DNA of 26,425 bases from Tritrichomonas foetus (Eukaryota; Parabasalia; Tritrichomonadida; Tritrichomonadidae). The translations under genes were made by a program, and so were the position numbers. The notes beneath the pieces are model-generated. The model did not search any database. It was not told the origin of the DNA and worked only from the letters and a program-made list of their open reading frames with translations. The stretch spans positions 37,041 to 63,465 of the forward strand of contig MLAK01000783.1 in the NCBI GenBank assembly GCA_001839685.1. The letters are read 5' to 3'. This document shows positions 1 through 8,355 of the stretch, one piece after another (positions within the stretch are counted from its first letter, which is position 1; each line of letters begins with the position of its first letter).

Positions 1-515
1 GCCTTGCGGGATCCGAGCTTGATTTGAGCTGGTTGTGTGTGGGCGATAGCACGAACGACTGTGGCGTTTTCACGGATGAGAGCGATTCTCTTTTGCATAT
101 CTTCGGCTTTTTCGGAAATGTGTGAGAATGCCTTCTTCTTTGATTGGTAGAAGTTCTTGTAGAAGCAGCGTTTCATTTCTGGACCAATGAAGTTAGCCCA
201 GGCTGTGGCGATTGGCTTGAGGCCTTGTGGGGTTTCTTTGTAACCGATGAGACCGACGACGACCATTGGTGGTGTTTCGATGAGTGTGACNGCTTCGACN
301 GCTTCNTTCTTGTTNAGACGNGAACCNGCACGAACNACTTCACGNACNACGTGNGTCATTCCAGCCTTGAAACCAATGAAGGCTTGTAATTTTGGAGCTT
401 GGGAGGCATCCTCCTTTGGCCATGACCGGATACGACCGCGAACATGCCTGCTGCGACCACGTGGGAGGAAACCGAGGGAACCACGGCGTGGAGCATTAAA
501 TTTACGATGGCTCAT
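1..515 (-). CDS. RPL3: 60S ribosomal protein L3 (uL3), N-terminal part, runs off the window
   Basis: Cytosolic large-subunit ribosomal protein uL3, which helps shape the peptidyl-transferase centre. The first 171 codons are present; eukaryotic L3 is about 400 residues, so the rest lies beyond position 1. The protein opens with the family start [19 protein letters not shown], followed by [15 protein letters not shown] (about residues 46-60), [14 protein letters not shown] [13 protein letters not shown] (about 79-91) and a [16 protein letters not shown] block, all hallmarks of eukaryotic L3. The ATG is at 513-515 (minus strand), with ACTCATG context. Ten ambiguous bases (291-354) all fall on third codon positions, so the protein stays readable. 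It is divergent from the + strand NTPase-like gene, with 228 bp between the two start codons. Family assignment is very secure. Confidence 0.97.
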   Translation of the reverse strand, partial: MSHRKFNAPRRGSLGFLPRGRSRHVRGRIRSWPKEDASQAPKLQAFIGFKAGMXHXXREXVRXGXRXNKXEXVEXVTLIETPPMVVVGLIGYKETPQGLKPIATAWANFIGPEMKRCFYKNFYQSKKKAFSHISEKAEDMQKRIALIRENATVVRAIAHTQPAQIKLGSRK

Positions 516-666
516 GAGTAAAGGTCGGCCTTGTCAATTTGAAAGAGTCTGTTTGATTTTCATACAGAAGTTCACAATCATCACTCTTCATTCAAATTAT
601 CAACTTTTTCATAAATATCATAGAATTCCAAAAAATAATATATTGAATTGATTTTGAATACCAAAC

Positions 667-678
667 TTCACCTTTTTT
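667..678 (+). promoter_or_regulatory. TTCACYTTTTT element upstream of the NTPase-like gene
   Basis: TTCACCTTTTTT, about 65 nt ahead of the ATG at 744 and in the same orientation as the gene. Similar sense-strand elements precede other genes here (13682-13702, 19124-19137, 10681-10694, 4037-4057). Confidence 0.35.
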
Positions 679-743
679 GTTTGATTTTTTGGTCAAATCA
701 ACTTTTTGATAAATTTATTTAACATCAAATATATCCTACAACA

Positions 744-2372
744 ATGATTGGTGAAGAAAACTGCAATATTGCTGTTCTTCATTGCACAGACTCCAGAAGT
801 AATAGTAGGTTATACTCACTTCGCGATTTATCAGCAATAAAACGAGCCGGTGGCAAACCCGGAACCGAAAATGTAACGAAAAAGAAAACAGGAAGCAACA
901 AAAGGAAGTCATTAAATGAAAAATATCATTTGAATGACTTTGGCTTCAATATCGACGACATTGACTATGCAAATGGCGAAGATGAATTCGGACGACGTAA
1001 ACGAAGGAGGAGAAGTAATCAGCCACATCGAAACGCTGACGGCGAATACGAATATTATTCCGACGACGACGACGACGATTTTGCTCGAGAACCTATCCGG
1101 AAACTCACTGTTGAAGAACTTCAAAATTCTGTGCTGCGCGGCCTCTCTCCTGAGCTTCTTGAGAAGTACAATAAAGAACTACAAGCTTTGACAGCATTGG
1201 AAAAAGAAACCTTAAACAAGTGGCTCTCTGCTATCAAAAATTTAATACTACCTTTTGAAACCGTTCAAAATTTCAGCTATTTGGATGAAATGGAAGAATT
1301 TGCTGAATCCTTACTTAATGAATTAAAGACACCAGTCAGCACATTGGCTGATGCTATCGTGGGTCCAAGGTATTCTGGGAAAACGTCATTTCTTGCTGTA
1401 TTTTTAACAAAAATTGCAGAACGATATGTTCAAAATGGACAATGGAAGAAAACATTCATTTTCTATCTAGATTTCAATAAAGTTCAATCAGGAAACCTCC
1501 TTGAATTTTATCAATACATTGTCGATTTAACTTTTTCACAAATTGAACTTCAAGACTCAACAATTTCACAATATTGTCCGAGAATCGTCAAATTCTTCAA
1601 AGAGCTTCCAACTGGAAAAGTAGCACCAGTATTTCCAAAACGTATTGCCATTGATAAAGACATCCCTGGAGCAGATTCCAAGTTTACTCGTCTTGCACAA
1701 GACATTTTTACAAAATTCCATGATCATACTGCATTTCTTAAGACATTCGACATGATTTTAACATTTCCACATGAAGTTGGCAAAATCATGGAATTACCTA
1801 ATGTTCATTTTGTTATTGACCATTTTGAGAAATCAGATGTTACAATAACACCAACAGATTTTTATGACCCTAAAACTAAACCTGTTTCGGTTTTATCACG
1901 ATTAAAGAATACATTAATTACACAATCATTTGTAATCTGTTGTCAAGATGAACCTTCATTTTTGAAAGTTCTTCAAGGCATCAAAAACTCGAGTCCAGAA
2001 ATGACAACAAAAGTCATCATATCGAATATTTCTGATATACCAATAGAAAAAATCGAAGCCAAACAACAAGTGATTGTCAATTATAAAGATGGTCATTCTT
2101 GTATTGTATTGACACGTGAAAAGTGTCATGGTTGTATTGCCTTCCTTGTAAAATGGGAACAGTTGATGAAATTAGGAAAAACAGTCGCTGAAGAAAGATC
2201 ATTGATGTCCAAGGCTGCAGCCAGGTACAAACAAGAAACCTCAGCTACACGCGCAGATATGGCACTAATTGACTATGTACGTGACTTTCTGCCTCATGTG
2301 TTGTCTATCAAAGACATTCCTTCATCCGAAATTCGTGATGTTAACGTTGTTGATCAAGAACAAGAAAAATGA
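744..2372 (+). CDS. Nuclear P-loop NTPase-like protein with charged N-terminus, function unknown
   Basis: A 542-residue protein. Residues 1-120 are low complexity, with a basic run GRRKRRRRS (83-91, a likely nuclear localisation signal) and an acidic run SDDDDDDDF. A helical segment follows (about 120-200), then a Walker A motif GPRYSGKT (207-214), a beta-strand FIFYLDF and a possible Walker B strand VHFVIDHFE (354-362) in which the usual DE is DH. This layout resembles ORC/AAA+ or STAND ATPases, and the size fits an ORC4-like subunit, but no ORC-specific motif is convincing. A parabasalid-specific ATPase family is an equally good explanation. The ATG at 744 is the first in the frame; a weak initiator-like ATCAAAT lies 17 nt upstream and TTCACCTTTTTT lies at 667-678. 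It ends in TGA followed by TAAA. The gene is secure, the function is not. Confidence 0.85.
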   Translation: MIGEENCNIAVLHCTDSRSNSRLYSLRDLSAIKRAGGKPGTENVTKKKTGSNKRKSLNEKYHLNDFGFNIDDIDYANGEDEFGRRKRRRRSNQPHRNADGEYEYYSDDDDDDFAREPIRKLTVEELQNSVLRGLSPELLEKYNKELQALTALEKETLNKWLSAIKNLILPFETVQNFSYLDEMEEFAESLLNELKTPVSTLADAIVGPRYSGKTSFLAVFLTKIAERYVQNGQWKKTFIFYLDFNKVQSGNLLEFYQYIVDLTFSQIELQDSTISQYCPRIVKFFKELPTGKVAPVFPKRIAIDKDIPGADSKFTRLAQDIFTKFHDHTAFLKTFDMILTFPHEVGKIMELPNVHFVIDHFEKSDVTITPTDFYDPKTKPVSVLSRLKNTLITQSFVICCQDEPSFLKVLQGIKNSSPEMTTKVIISNISDIPIEKIEAKQQVIVNYKDGHSCIVLTREKCHGCIAFLVKWEQLMKLGKTVAEERSLMSKAAARYKQETSATRADMALIDYVRDFLPHVLSIKDIPSSEIRDVNVVDQEQEK

Positions 2373-2497
2373 ATAAAATTATTTTTTGCCAGAAATTTTA
2401 TTTTGATAAATGTTTAATGTCTCAAAATTTGCTCGATTCGTCAATCATATTATTAAATGATAGATTAATGATTATACCATGGATAAGAAAAACTATG

Positions 2498-2521
2498 TAA
2501 TAATAATAATAATAATAATAT
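2498..2521. repeat. Trinucleotide TAA microsatellite
   Basis: About eight TAA units in the space between the convergent NTPase-like and FG-GAP-like genes. Confidence 0.9.
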
Positions 2522-2665
2522 GAGTATCACATAGCAAATATAAAGAGAATAATCTATATATAAGAAAAATGAATTAACAAAATGATGAAATAATGTGAAC
2601 ACACATTCTTTTATTAACAAATTTGTTTAAAAATCCGCATTTTTTACAATAAATAGCCAATTTCT

Positions 2666-3856
2666 TCAATTATATGTTTTCGATTGTTGGGTTTTATTCG
2701 AATTTTTTGCTTCATTTTTCATGATTTGTTTCATTTTATTCACAAAGAAAATAATGAAATAAACATTCCAAAAAATGAAAAATGTTCCTGTAAATGCAGC
2801 AAAAATCATTGTAACTTCAGAATACATTTTCGAACTCGGTCCAGTTAATTCAATCACTGTGCAATTCACTGAATGCAAGCCTTTACAAATCGTCAGCATT
2901 TCTTCATCAGATATGAAATAATGATTTATTAGATTGCTAGTTGTACCGCAAAGATGGATGGACTGTTCTTCCACCACTATATCACTTTGCAATTGATATG
3001 AATTAAGCTTGTCAGTATCATCAATACAAGCAAAAACAAATCTATTTGGGAAGAAAATCTGAGATACGTTATCTTTAACTGTCCAATTTTGATAGATATT
3101 CCAAAATCCAATCCAGTTTTGAAGATAGAAAGTTGAATCTTGATATATTAATGATAAGTTTGTATTAAATGGACAAATAACAAAGTATTCTCCATCAATG
3201 TTGTAATCTTGCTTAGTGAGTATGTTGTTTTCATTAAATGTGAAAACGTTCACATAGCTTTGGTGATGACATTGAAGATAATAATAGCGATCCGATAGAA
3301 ATTGCACATTGGAAATTGTTGTATTACATGCAAAAATAGGAATAATAATGTTTCGCAAATTAGCAAAGTTAATTTGATAAAGGGTTGTATCATCAGTTGC
3401 TAATAAAGAATCTGATGCATGGTCATAAAATAAAGTTTTCCCAAAGTTATCTGTATGAATTATTGGATAGTCAGATGATTGCTGATAATACATTGAGTTA
3501 TTCAACTCAAATACTTGAACTCCGTCTTCAGAAGAAATAAAAATTGTGTTGCAGTTACTTGTCAAAGTGATGGCCAGGCCGAAGCCAATTGAATTGCGAA
3601 AAATGGAATTTTCTGGTCCAATTATTTGATGAAGCTTAAACGACATTTCACTGGCAACCCACTTGTAGGCAAAGACTGCGCCTTTGATTTGGCCATTCGA
3701 ATAATCCGTATCGCCGATAAATAATATTTGATTTTTCTTACAAAAACCCATTGAAATTCCAAAAGAGTCGCTTGAATTAGCTTGATGAATTGTATATTTG
3801 ATGGAGTTATTTTTCAATCTGAGACAAGAAGTCAAAGAAAGGAGGAAAAACACCAT
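2666..3856 (-). CDS. Secreted/type I membrane protein with FG-GAP-like beta-propeller ectodomain
   Basis: A 396-residue protein. I start it at the ATG at 3856; the open frame extends 7 codons further but only to a TTG. The N-terminus (MVFFLLSLTSCLRL) is a signal peptide. The body has repeats of the FG-GAP/integrin-alpha type, such as SFGISMGFCKKNQILFIGD and SIGFGLAITLTSNCNTIFIS, and many Asn-X-Ser/Thr sites. A single hydrophobic segment near residues 345-370 (MIFAAFTGTFFIFWNVYFIIFFV) is followed by a short Lys/Asn-rich cytoplasmic tail (KMKQIMKNEAKNSNK). The topology suggests a cell-surface receptor or adhesion-type protein; ligand and role cannot be read from sequence. It converges on the upstream NTPase gene (294 bp between ends). 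No initiator is obvious next to the ATG, but GTTCACTTTTTC lies about 190 nt upstream. Confidence 0.82.
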   Translation of the reverse strand: MVFFLLSLTSCLRLKNNSIKYTIHQANSSDSFGISMGFCKKNQILFIGDTDYSNGQIKGAVFAYKWVASEMSFKLHQIIGPENSIFRNSIGFGLAITLTSNCNTIFISSEDGVQVFELNNSMYYQQSSDYPIIHTDNFGKTLFYDHASDSLLATDDTTLYQINFANLRNIIIPIFACNTTISNVQFLSDRYYYLQCHHQSYVNVFTFNENNILTKQDYNIDGEYFVICPFNTNLSLIYQDSTFYLQNWIGFWNIYQNWTVKDNVSQIFFPNRFVFACIDDTDKLNSYQLQSDIVVEEQSIHLCGTTSNLINHYFISDEEMLTICKGLHSVNCTVIELTGPSSKMYSEVTMIFAAFTGTFFIFWNVYFIIFFVNKMKQIMKNEAKNSNKTQQSKTYN

Positions 3857-4161
3857 CAAGATATAGTATATTAGCAACTTTTTCAGCTTTTATATGGTCA
3901 ATAATTCTATAATCTGATCATATAAATATTGAAATCTGACTTTGAATTACTTGATGATTTCAATGCTTATATGGCCCTATTCTCTCATCAAAAAAATATG
4001 ATTTGAGAAATTACACAAGATTTCTATTTGAGAAAAGATAGAAAAAGTGAACATCATATTTCGATAATAAATACTAAGTGGATTAATAAAAAAGAATTAA
4101 ATGATAAGAAATCATATTTAATAATATCGCATATAATAAAAATCATTTTTTCCCCATTCCA
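3857..4161. other. Intergenic, 305 bp
   Basis: AT-rich space between two minus-strand genes. Apart from the 21-bp element at 4037-4057 I see nothing in it. Confidence 0.7.
4037..4057 (-). promoter_or_regulatory. TTCACTTTTTC element, copy B of the 21-bp duplicate
   Basis: Identical to 13682-13702. It lies about 180-200 nt upstream of the FG-GAP-like gene, in the same orientation as that gene. Confidence 0.38.
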
Positions 4162-6384
4162 TCATTCGATTTGCATTAATGAATGGAATGATAGTTTTTC
4201 ATCAATTTGCTCAACATATTTAAAAATGGCTTCTTTAAAGTTTTCTGATTTTGTGTCAATGCATTCATTGAAAAGTGACTCCAATTCTGGATTTCGATTG
4301 GCAATTGAATCAATGAAAAATTGAGAAATTGGATACCTCTTAAGTCCAGGAATAGAATTTTCACGTTTACACAAAATATTTTTATCTTCTACTTTTTGAT
4401 CATTAATTTTCATTAATCGTTTCCAGAGTCGTTCTGTTGGTTTCCTTGAAAATCTTGCGAAGAAACGATTAAATATATCATCTTCAATATGCTGTAATTT
4501 ATTAGGATCTTCGTTTGATTTTTCAGCAGCTCTTGAAAAATCATTACTTGGATAAGACACGAATTTCAATGGTGATTCAATCGCGGCTTCGCAAAAATCA
4601 ATTATTGCATCAAGAGATGACTGAGTTCCATCAATGTATAAATCTTCAAGTTCACAGTCTAAATTCGCTTTTAACATTTCGAGTCCTTCGTCATAAAAGA
4701 GTTGTCCAGTGATGTCCAAGTATTTAATGCAATGCTTCGAAAGGAGTGGCGGGATTCGATCAATTAGAATTCGGCCAAACGAGAATTTCGGTGATTTTTC
4801 ACTTCGCAATGAAAGAGATGCCAAATTTAATTTTTCTAAAGAACTGAATAAAATTGGAATACAACTATTTGAATTAGTGACATCAATCGAATTATTCAAC
4901 GAAAGATGAATAAGATTTTTCTGATTTACCACAAAATTGGCTAAAAATGTTGTTTGTTCGTCATTCAATTCATTATCATCGAAAATAAAAGTAATTAAAG
5001 GATCAACTTGAATTTTGGATAATTTTTGAAGAAATTCAGTTTTCTCATCTTTGGAAATATTCAATGAACTTAAATCTAAACCATCAATAATGAACACTTT
5101 TGTTCGAATTACTTCAAAAACAGATAAAAGCGAATCAACTGTGAATTTTGAACAACTTAGATCAAGATGTGCAAGATGATTAAGCACAGGTGGTCGACTA
5201 AACACCAAATTTGATGTGAATAAACATCCAGACATTCTTAGTTCTCTTAATCCAGTATCGAAATTAAGTAATTGGGGAATTACACTTACTGCATCCATAT
5301 TACAATGGCTTAAAGAAATACTATGTAAACATTTTGAAAGCATTACCCAACTACAGCAAGTTAAGCTAGCAACCTGTAATGGGAGATCGAAATAATTAAT
5401 AGTTCCATCAAGGGAAAACGACTCTAAATGATGAAAACACGCATTAAATAAAATAGATTGGAAAACTGCACTCATTGAATCAGGTGTAAAGACACAATTG
5501 TCAAAAGTAAGGGAAATTATATTACAACTCAGTAAATTTAGTGCATCAAAAAATGATGCAAACGAATCTGTAATGTTTATATGACTAAAAACCCAATTAG
5601 ATGGTTTTAATACATTATTTGTAGAAATTAATCGTTGGAAATGATGAAGTGAGTCGGTGAAATCACAATTAACAAACATTAAACGGGTAACTTGATTACC
5701 ACGAAGAAAAATTTCTTCAAAATTATGCAAAATTTTAGAAAGGTTACATGAATCGAGAATGATCTGATCTAGTTCTTTTTCATAAGGCAAAGAGAGCATA
5801 ATTGCTGGAAATAACAAAGATTTTGTGATTTGTTTGGTAATTGTGAAAGTGTTATCTTTAATTATTAAATCATTAATAATCATTTTTAAAATTTGCGGTG
5901 TCACTTCAACTTTCAAATGCATTGCACAAGTTATGATTCTATCAATAAAAAGTGAAGCCGGCTGATAAGGTGAACTGTTATTGATTAACGTGAACGGTTC
6001 TTCATTCGGAAAACATGTTTTCAAGGGAAGCATTGACAGGGGGAATTGTGATTTACGAATACAGTAGGTGATAAAAGCAAAAGGCGAAACATTTTGGTGC
6101 TGGATTGTAATTTTCGATCGATAACTCATGAAAGTTGTTTTATCGTCAGTGACGCTGATTGTATTAACATCGCTAAATGGAATGAAATTGACGATTTTTG
6201 CCGGATGGGGAAACGATTTTTTCTTGACTAAATATATTCCTGTCGTTGCGATTAAACATATTCGAGAACTGAGTTGACCGTTTTCTTCGACTTCGTTGAC
6301 CACATCGTCCCACAAAATTTGAACGCGAGAAATCTTGAAAACTGGGCTTAATACTCCGAGGGTTTCTTTATCAAGCAAAGTCAT
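4162..6384 (-). CDS. CARMIL-like leucine-rich repeat protein (N-terminal PH-like domain + LRRs)
   Basis: A 740-residue protein. The reading frame is open to 6468 but begins there with TTG; the first ATG is at 6384 (MTLLDKETLGVLSP), which I take as the start. Residues about 10-110 look like the PH-like domain found before the repeats of CARMIL family proteins (strand-rich, with KISRVQILWDD, ICLIATTGIYLVKK and KITIQH segments). About residues 200-560 hold irregular leucine-rich repeats (LDQIILDSCNLS, LRELRMSGCLF, HLDLSCSKF, LDLSSLNIS, HLSLNNSID, LEKLNLASLSL, KYLDITGQLF). A charged helical tail follows. CARMILs bind actin capping protein and regulate actin assembly at membranes; the family is expanded in trichomonads. 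I see no obvious capping-protein-interaction motif and the long proline-rich tail of animal CARMILs is absent, so the actin role is inference from architecture. Confidence 0.8.
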   Translation of the reverse strand: MTLLDKETLGVLSPVFKISRVQILWDDVVNEVEENGQLSSRICLIATTGIYLVKKKSFPHPAKIVNFIPFSDVNTISVTDDKTTFMSYRSKITIQHQNVSPFAFITYCIRKSQFPLSMLPLKTCFPNEEPFTLINNSSPYQPASLFIDRIITCAMHLKVEVTPQILKMIINDLIIKDNTFTITKQITKSLLFPAIMLSLPYEKELDQIILDSCNLSKILHNFEEIFLRGNQVTRLMFVNCDFTDSLHHFQRLISTNNVLKPSNWVFSHINITDSFASFFDALNLLSCNIISLTFDNCVFTPDSMSAVFQSILFNACFHHLESFSLDGTINYFDLPLQVASLTCCSWVMLSKCLHSISLSHCNMDAVSVIPQLLNFDTGLRELRMSGCLFTSNLVFSRPPVLNHLAHLDLSCSKFTVDSLLSVFEVIRTKVFIIDGLDLSSLNISKDEKTEFLQKLSKIQVDPLITFIFDDNELNDEQTTFLANFVVNQKNLIHLSLNNSIDVTNSNSCIPILFSSLEKLNLASLSLRSEKSPKFSFGRILIDRIPPLLSKHCIKYLDITGQLFYDEGLEMLKANLDCELEDLYIDGTQSSLDAIIDFCEAAIESPLKFVSYPSNDFSRAAEKSNEDPNKLQHIEDDIFNRFFARFSRKPTERLWKRLMKINDQKVEDKNILCKRENSIPGLKRYPISQFFIDSIANRNPELESLFNECIDTKSENFKEAIFKYVEQIDEKLSFHSLMQIE

Positions 6385-6776
6385 CAAATCATTTTGAATG
6401 GCAAACGATAAAACTATTGAATATTGAATTCTATGAATTAGAAAAAAAATAGAATAATGTTTTGTCAAATCATCATAAAAAGTTTAACTTTTTGTAAATA
6501 CGCACAAATCAATCATCATACTTTATTACAGGATAGATCCTCGATGATTAAGTTTAATCGAATTATTTATTGAAATAATCAACTCTATTCAAACATATTA
6601 TAGAAATCTTACATTTGACATTCCATTACATGATCATTTTAGAAATTTTAATATTTGATATTCAATAAAATAAATTATAACAATTTAAGAGACATAAAGC
6701 ATTATTATGGGATACACATTTATTATGAGATGTTCAATAACAATAATATAATGAAAATAAGTTAATATTAAAATGA
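6385..6776. other. Two intergenic flanks: leader of the CARMIL-like gene and 3' flank of the SDS22-type gene
   Basis: AT-rich. A weak initiator-like TTCAAAA lies about 12 nt upstream of the ATG at 6384; no other signal or coding frame is supported. Confidence 0.6.
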
Positions 6777-7628
6777 TCAATCTGAGCTTGATGAAAAGGA
6801 AATGTCAACAATAGAGTCGTCAGATGATGATATAGATAGTCCATTAGGATCTTTTCTGACATATTTTTCATCAGAGTCAGAATAGTAATAATCACTAAAA
6901 ACGATTCCATCTGGAAGTCTGACTTTTCTAAGTTCAATATCATTATCAAAAGAAGCATCACTTGAATATTTTGCATTTTTTTCAAATATTCGATCAAATG
7001 GTAAATATTTTCTTTTTAGATGTTCCATTTTTCTTTTGAATTTTTTGACGTCTTTCTTCCTCAAAGGTATTTCATTATTTAGTATCTGATCACATAAAGA
7101 GGCAACATTTCTTGGTATATTTTGAGAAGTTTGTTGAAGTGAAGTTTCTTCATTCAATGAGTTAATTTTTTGAAGTTTCAATGGGTTTGTTCGAACAATA
7201 AAATAACCTTTAAGAATCTTTTGGAGAGTTTTTGGTCGCAAATTATCAGATATCGATCTCAGCCGATCATTGATTCGTTCGTCATTAATTGTTTGGATTT
7301 GCGAGCCAAATGCAATTAAGCACATTATTTTGAAATGTGAATACCGTATGATTTTGCTTCGTTTTAAAGAAAGATATTTTAGATTTGGTAAAAATTGAGC
7401 GCCGATCAAAGAATCGATTGGATTTCCATCAATAATCAACTCTCTGAGTGTTTCAATCGCAGGAAGGCCGGTAAAATCTGATATTTCATTATTGGATAAA
7501 TTTAGAGTGAAAAGGTTTTCGGGGAAACTGATGGACTCAAAAGTCTGTATATTGGAATTACTAAAATTAAGAGTAACGAATTTTTTTGTAGGTTTGGGCG
7601 ACGATGTGGGCGTTGATGGTGACGACAT
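6777..7628 (-). CDS. SDS22-type leucine-rich repeat protein with acidic/Ser-rich tail
   Basis: A 283-residue protein. After a Ser/Thr/Pro N-terminus come about four SDS22-like repeats (FVTLNFSNSNIQTF, LFTLNLSNNEISDF, LRELIIDGNPIDSL, LKYLSLKRSKI) and then a segment resembling an LRR cap (HFKIMCLIAFGSQIQTINDERI, about residues 101-122). The rest is helical and basic (KKDVKKFKRKMEHLKRK), ending in a Ser/Asp-rich tail (SISSSDDSIVDISFSSSSD). Such proteins are protein-interaction scaffolds; relatives bind PP1 or occur in ciliary and mitotic complexes, but nothing here identifies the partner. The start is the first ATG in frame, and an initiator-like TCATATCA lies immediately upstream giving a predicted 7-nt leader. 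Stop codon TGA. Gene secure, specific role unknown. Confidence 0.8.
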   Translation of the reverse strand: MSSPSTPTSSPKPTKKFVTLNFSNSNIQTFESISFPENLFTLNLSNNEISDFTGLPAIETLRELIIDGNPIDSLIGAQFLPNLKYLSLKRSKIIRYSHFKIMCLIAFGSQIQTINDERINDRLRSISDNLRPKTLQKILKGYFIVRTNPLKLQKINSLNEETSLQQTSQNIPRNVASLCDQILNNEIPLRKKDVKKFKRKMEHLKRKYLPFDRIFEKNAKYSSDASFDNDIELRKVRLPDGIVFSDYYYSDSDEKYVRKDPNGLSISSSDDSIVDISFSSSSD

Positions 7629-7629
7629 G

Positions 7630-7637
7630 TGATATGA
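7630..7637 (-). promoter_or_regulatory. Initiator-like element of the SDS22-type LRR gene
   Basis: TCATATCA on the minus strand, predicted start at 7635, giving a 7-nt leader. Confidence 0.5.
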
Positions 7638-7718
7638 AACTGCAACTGATCATTTTCTTGAGAAAAAGTTAACATTTGCTAAAAAAGTGTCGAGGATTTG
7701 TCAATTAATTTGTTTAAC

Positions 7719-7790
7719 TATCTATCTATTGTCAATGAAGAATGTAATGATAGATCTTCATTACGGCAAATATAGATTTATAGATAGATA
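7719..7790. repeat. Nested inverted repeat with GATA/TATC arms
   Basis: Outer arms TATCTATCTAT (7719-7729) and ATAGATAGATA (7780-7790); inner arms GTAATGA (7744-7750) and TCATTAC (7758-7764) around a 7-nt loop. It lies between the divergent LRR and CDC50 genes. Confidence 0.7.
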
Positions 7791-8131
7791 AATGGATAGA
7801 TAGATATAGAATGTTTGGTTGATTGAGATATATCTTTTTCCTGAATATATTATGAAACTTTACGATTTCCTAAACAAAAAACTCATCATCTTTTTATGAA
7901 ATTATATGTTAAAACTAAATAGAATTTAAAAATATGAAAGTTAATTAAATTGATCATTTCTCCTTTTTCGATTGTTGCTTGCAAATGAATAATGATAATG
8001 TGACAGAACTCCAATTTTCAAATTTTATTTTTTGATTTTAGTTCAATGAATTCATGAATGAATCAAAGATGCAAATAAAATATATTTATCAGATAAAGTG
8101 ACCTATTTTGCAAGAAATACTTTTCCATATA

Positions 8132-8139
8132 TCATAAAC
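8132..8139 (+). promoter_or_regulatory. Initiator-like element ahead of the 37-codon ORF
   Basis: TCATAAAC, predicted start A8134, 21 nt before the ATG at 8155. Confidence 0.35.
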
Positions 8140-8154
8140 TAAGAAAAAGGCAAA

Positions 8155-8268
8155 ATGGAGTCGGCTCATTTTCTGTCAACAAAAAACATGATAGGCACTC
8201 CATCTCGGGTTCATCAGAAAAATGTCGAAACCTCAGAAAATTTGAATGGTAATTTGTTTTCTTCATAA
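8155..8268 (+). CDS. Possible small gene or N-terminal remnant, 37 codons
   Basis: A short ATG-to-TAA frame in the gap between the divergent LRR and CDC50 genes. The peptide (begins MESAHFLSTKNMIG, ends ENLNGNLFSS) has a mixed, protein-like composition, and the local DNA is visibly less AT-rich than its surroundings. An initiator-like TCATAAAC at 8132-8139 would give a 21-nt leader, similar to neighbouring genes. It may be a genuine micro-protein, the surviving 5' end of a lost gene, or a 5' exon; I see no canonical trichomonad intron ends (GTATGT, ACTAACACACAG) linking it to the gene downstream. No family recognised. Confidence 0.35.
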   Translation: MESAHFLSTKNMIGTPSRVHQKNVETSENLNGNLFSS

Positions 8269-8347
8269 ATATTGAATTACGATACAATTCATGAGATATT
8301 TTCTGAGTCTAATTGAATAAACTAAAAACGTACTCCATTCCAAACCT

Positions 8348-8355
8348 TCATTCTC
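8348..8355 (+). promoter_or_regulatory. Initiator element of the CDC50 gene
   Basis: TCATTCTC directly precedes the ATG at 8356 and matches the trichomonad initiator TCA(+1)YTWY. Predicted start of transcription is A8350, giving a 6-nt leader. Confidence 0.7.

Noticed and set aside
6385..6468. 28 extra N-terminal residues on the CARMIL-like protein
   Set aside because: The extension begins at a TTG and is hydrophobic noise; the first ATG is at 6384.
7954..8035. 16-codon ATG frame (MNNDNVTELQF) with a TCATTTCTC element 30 nt upstream
   Set aside because: Too short to separate from chance; no family or continuation in another frame.
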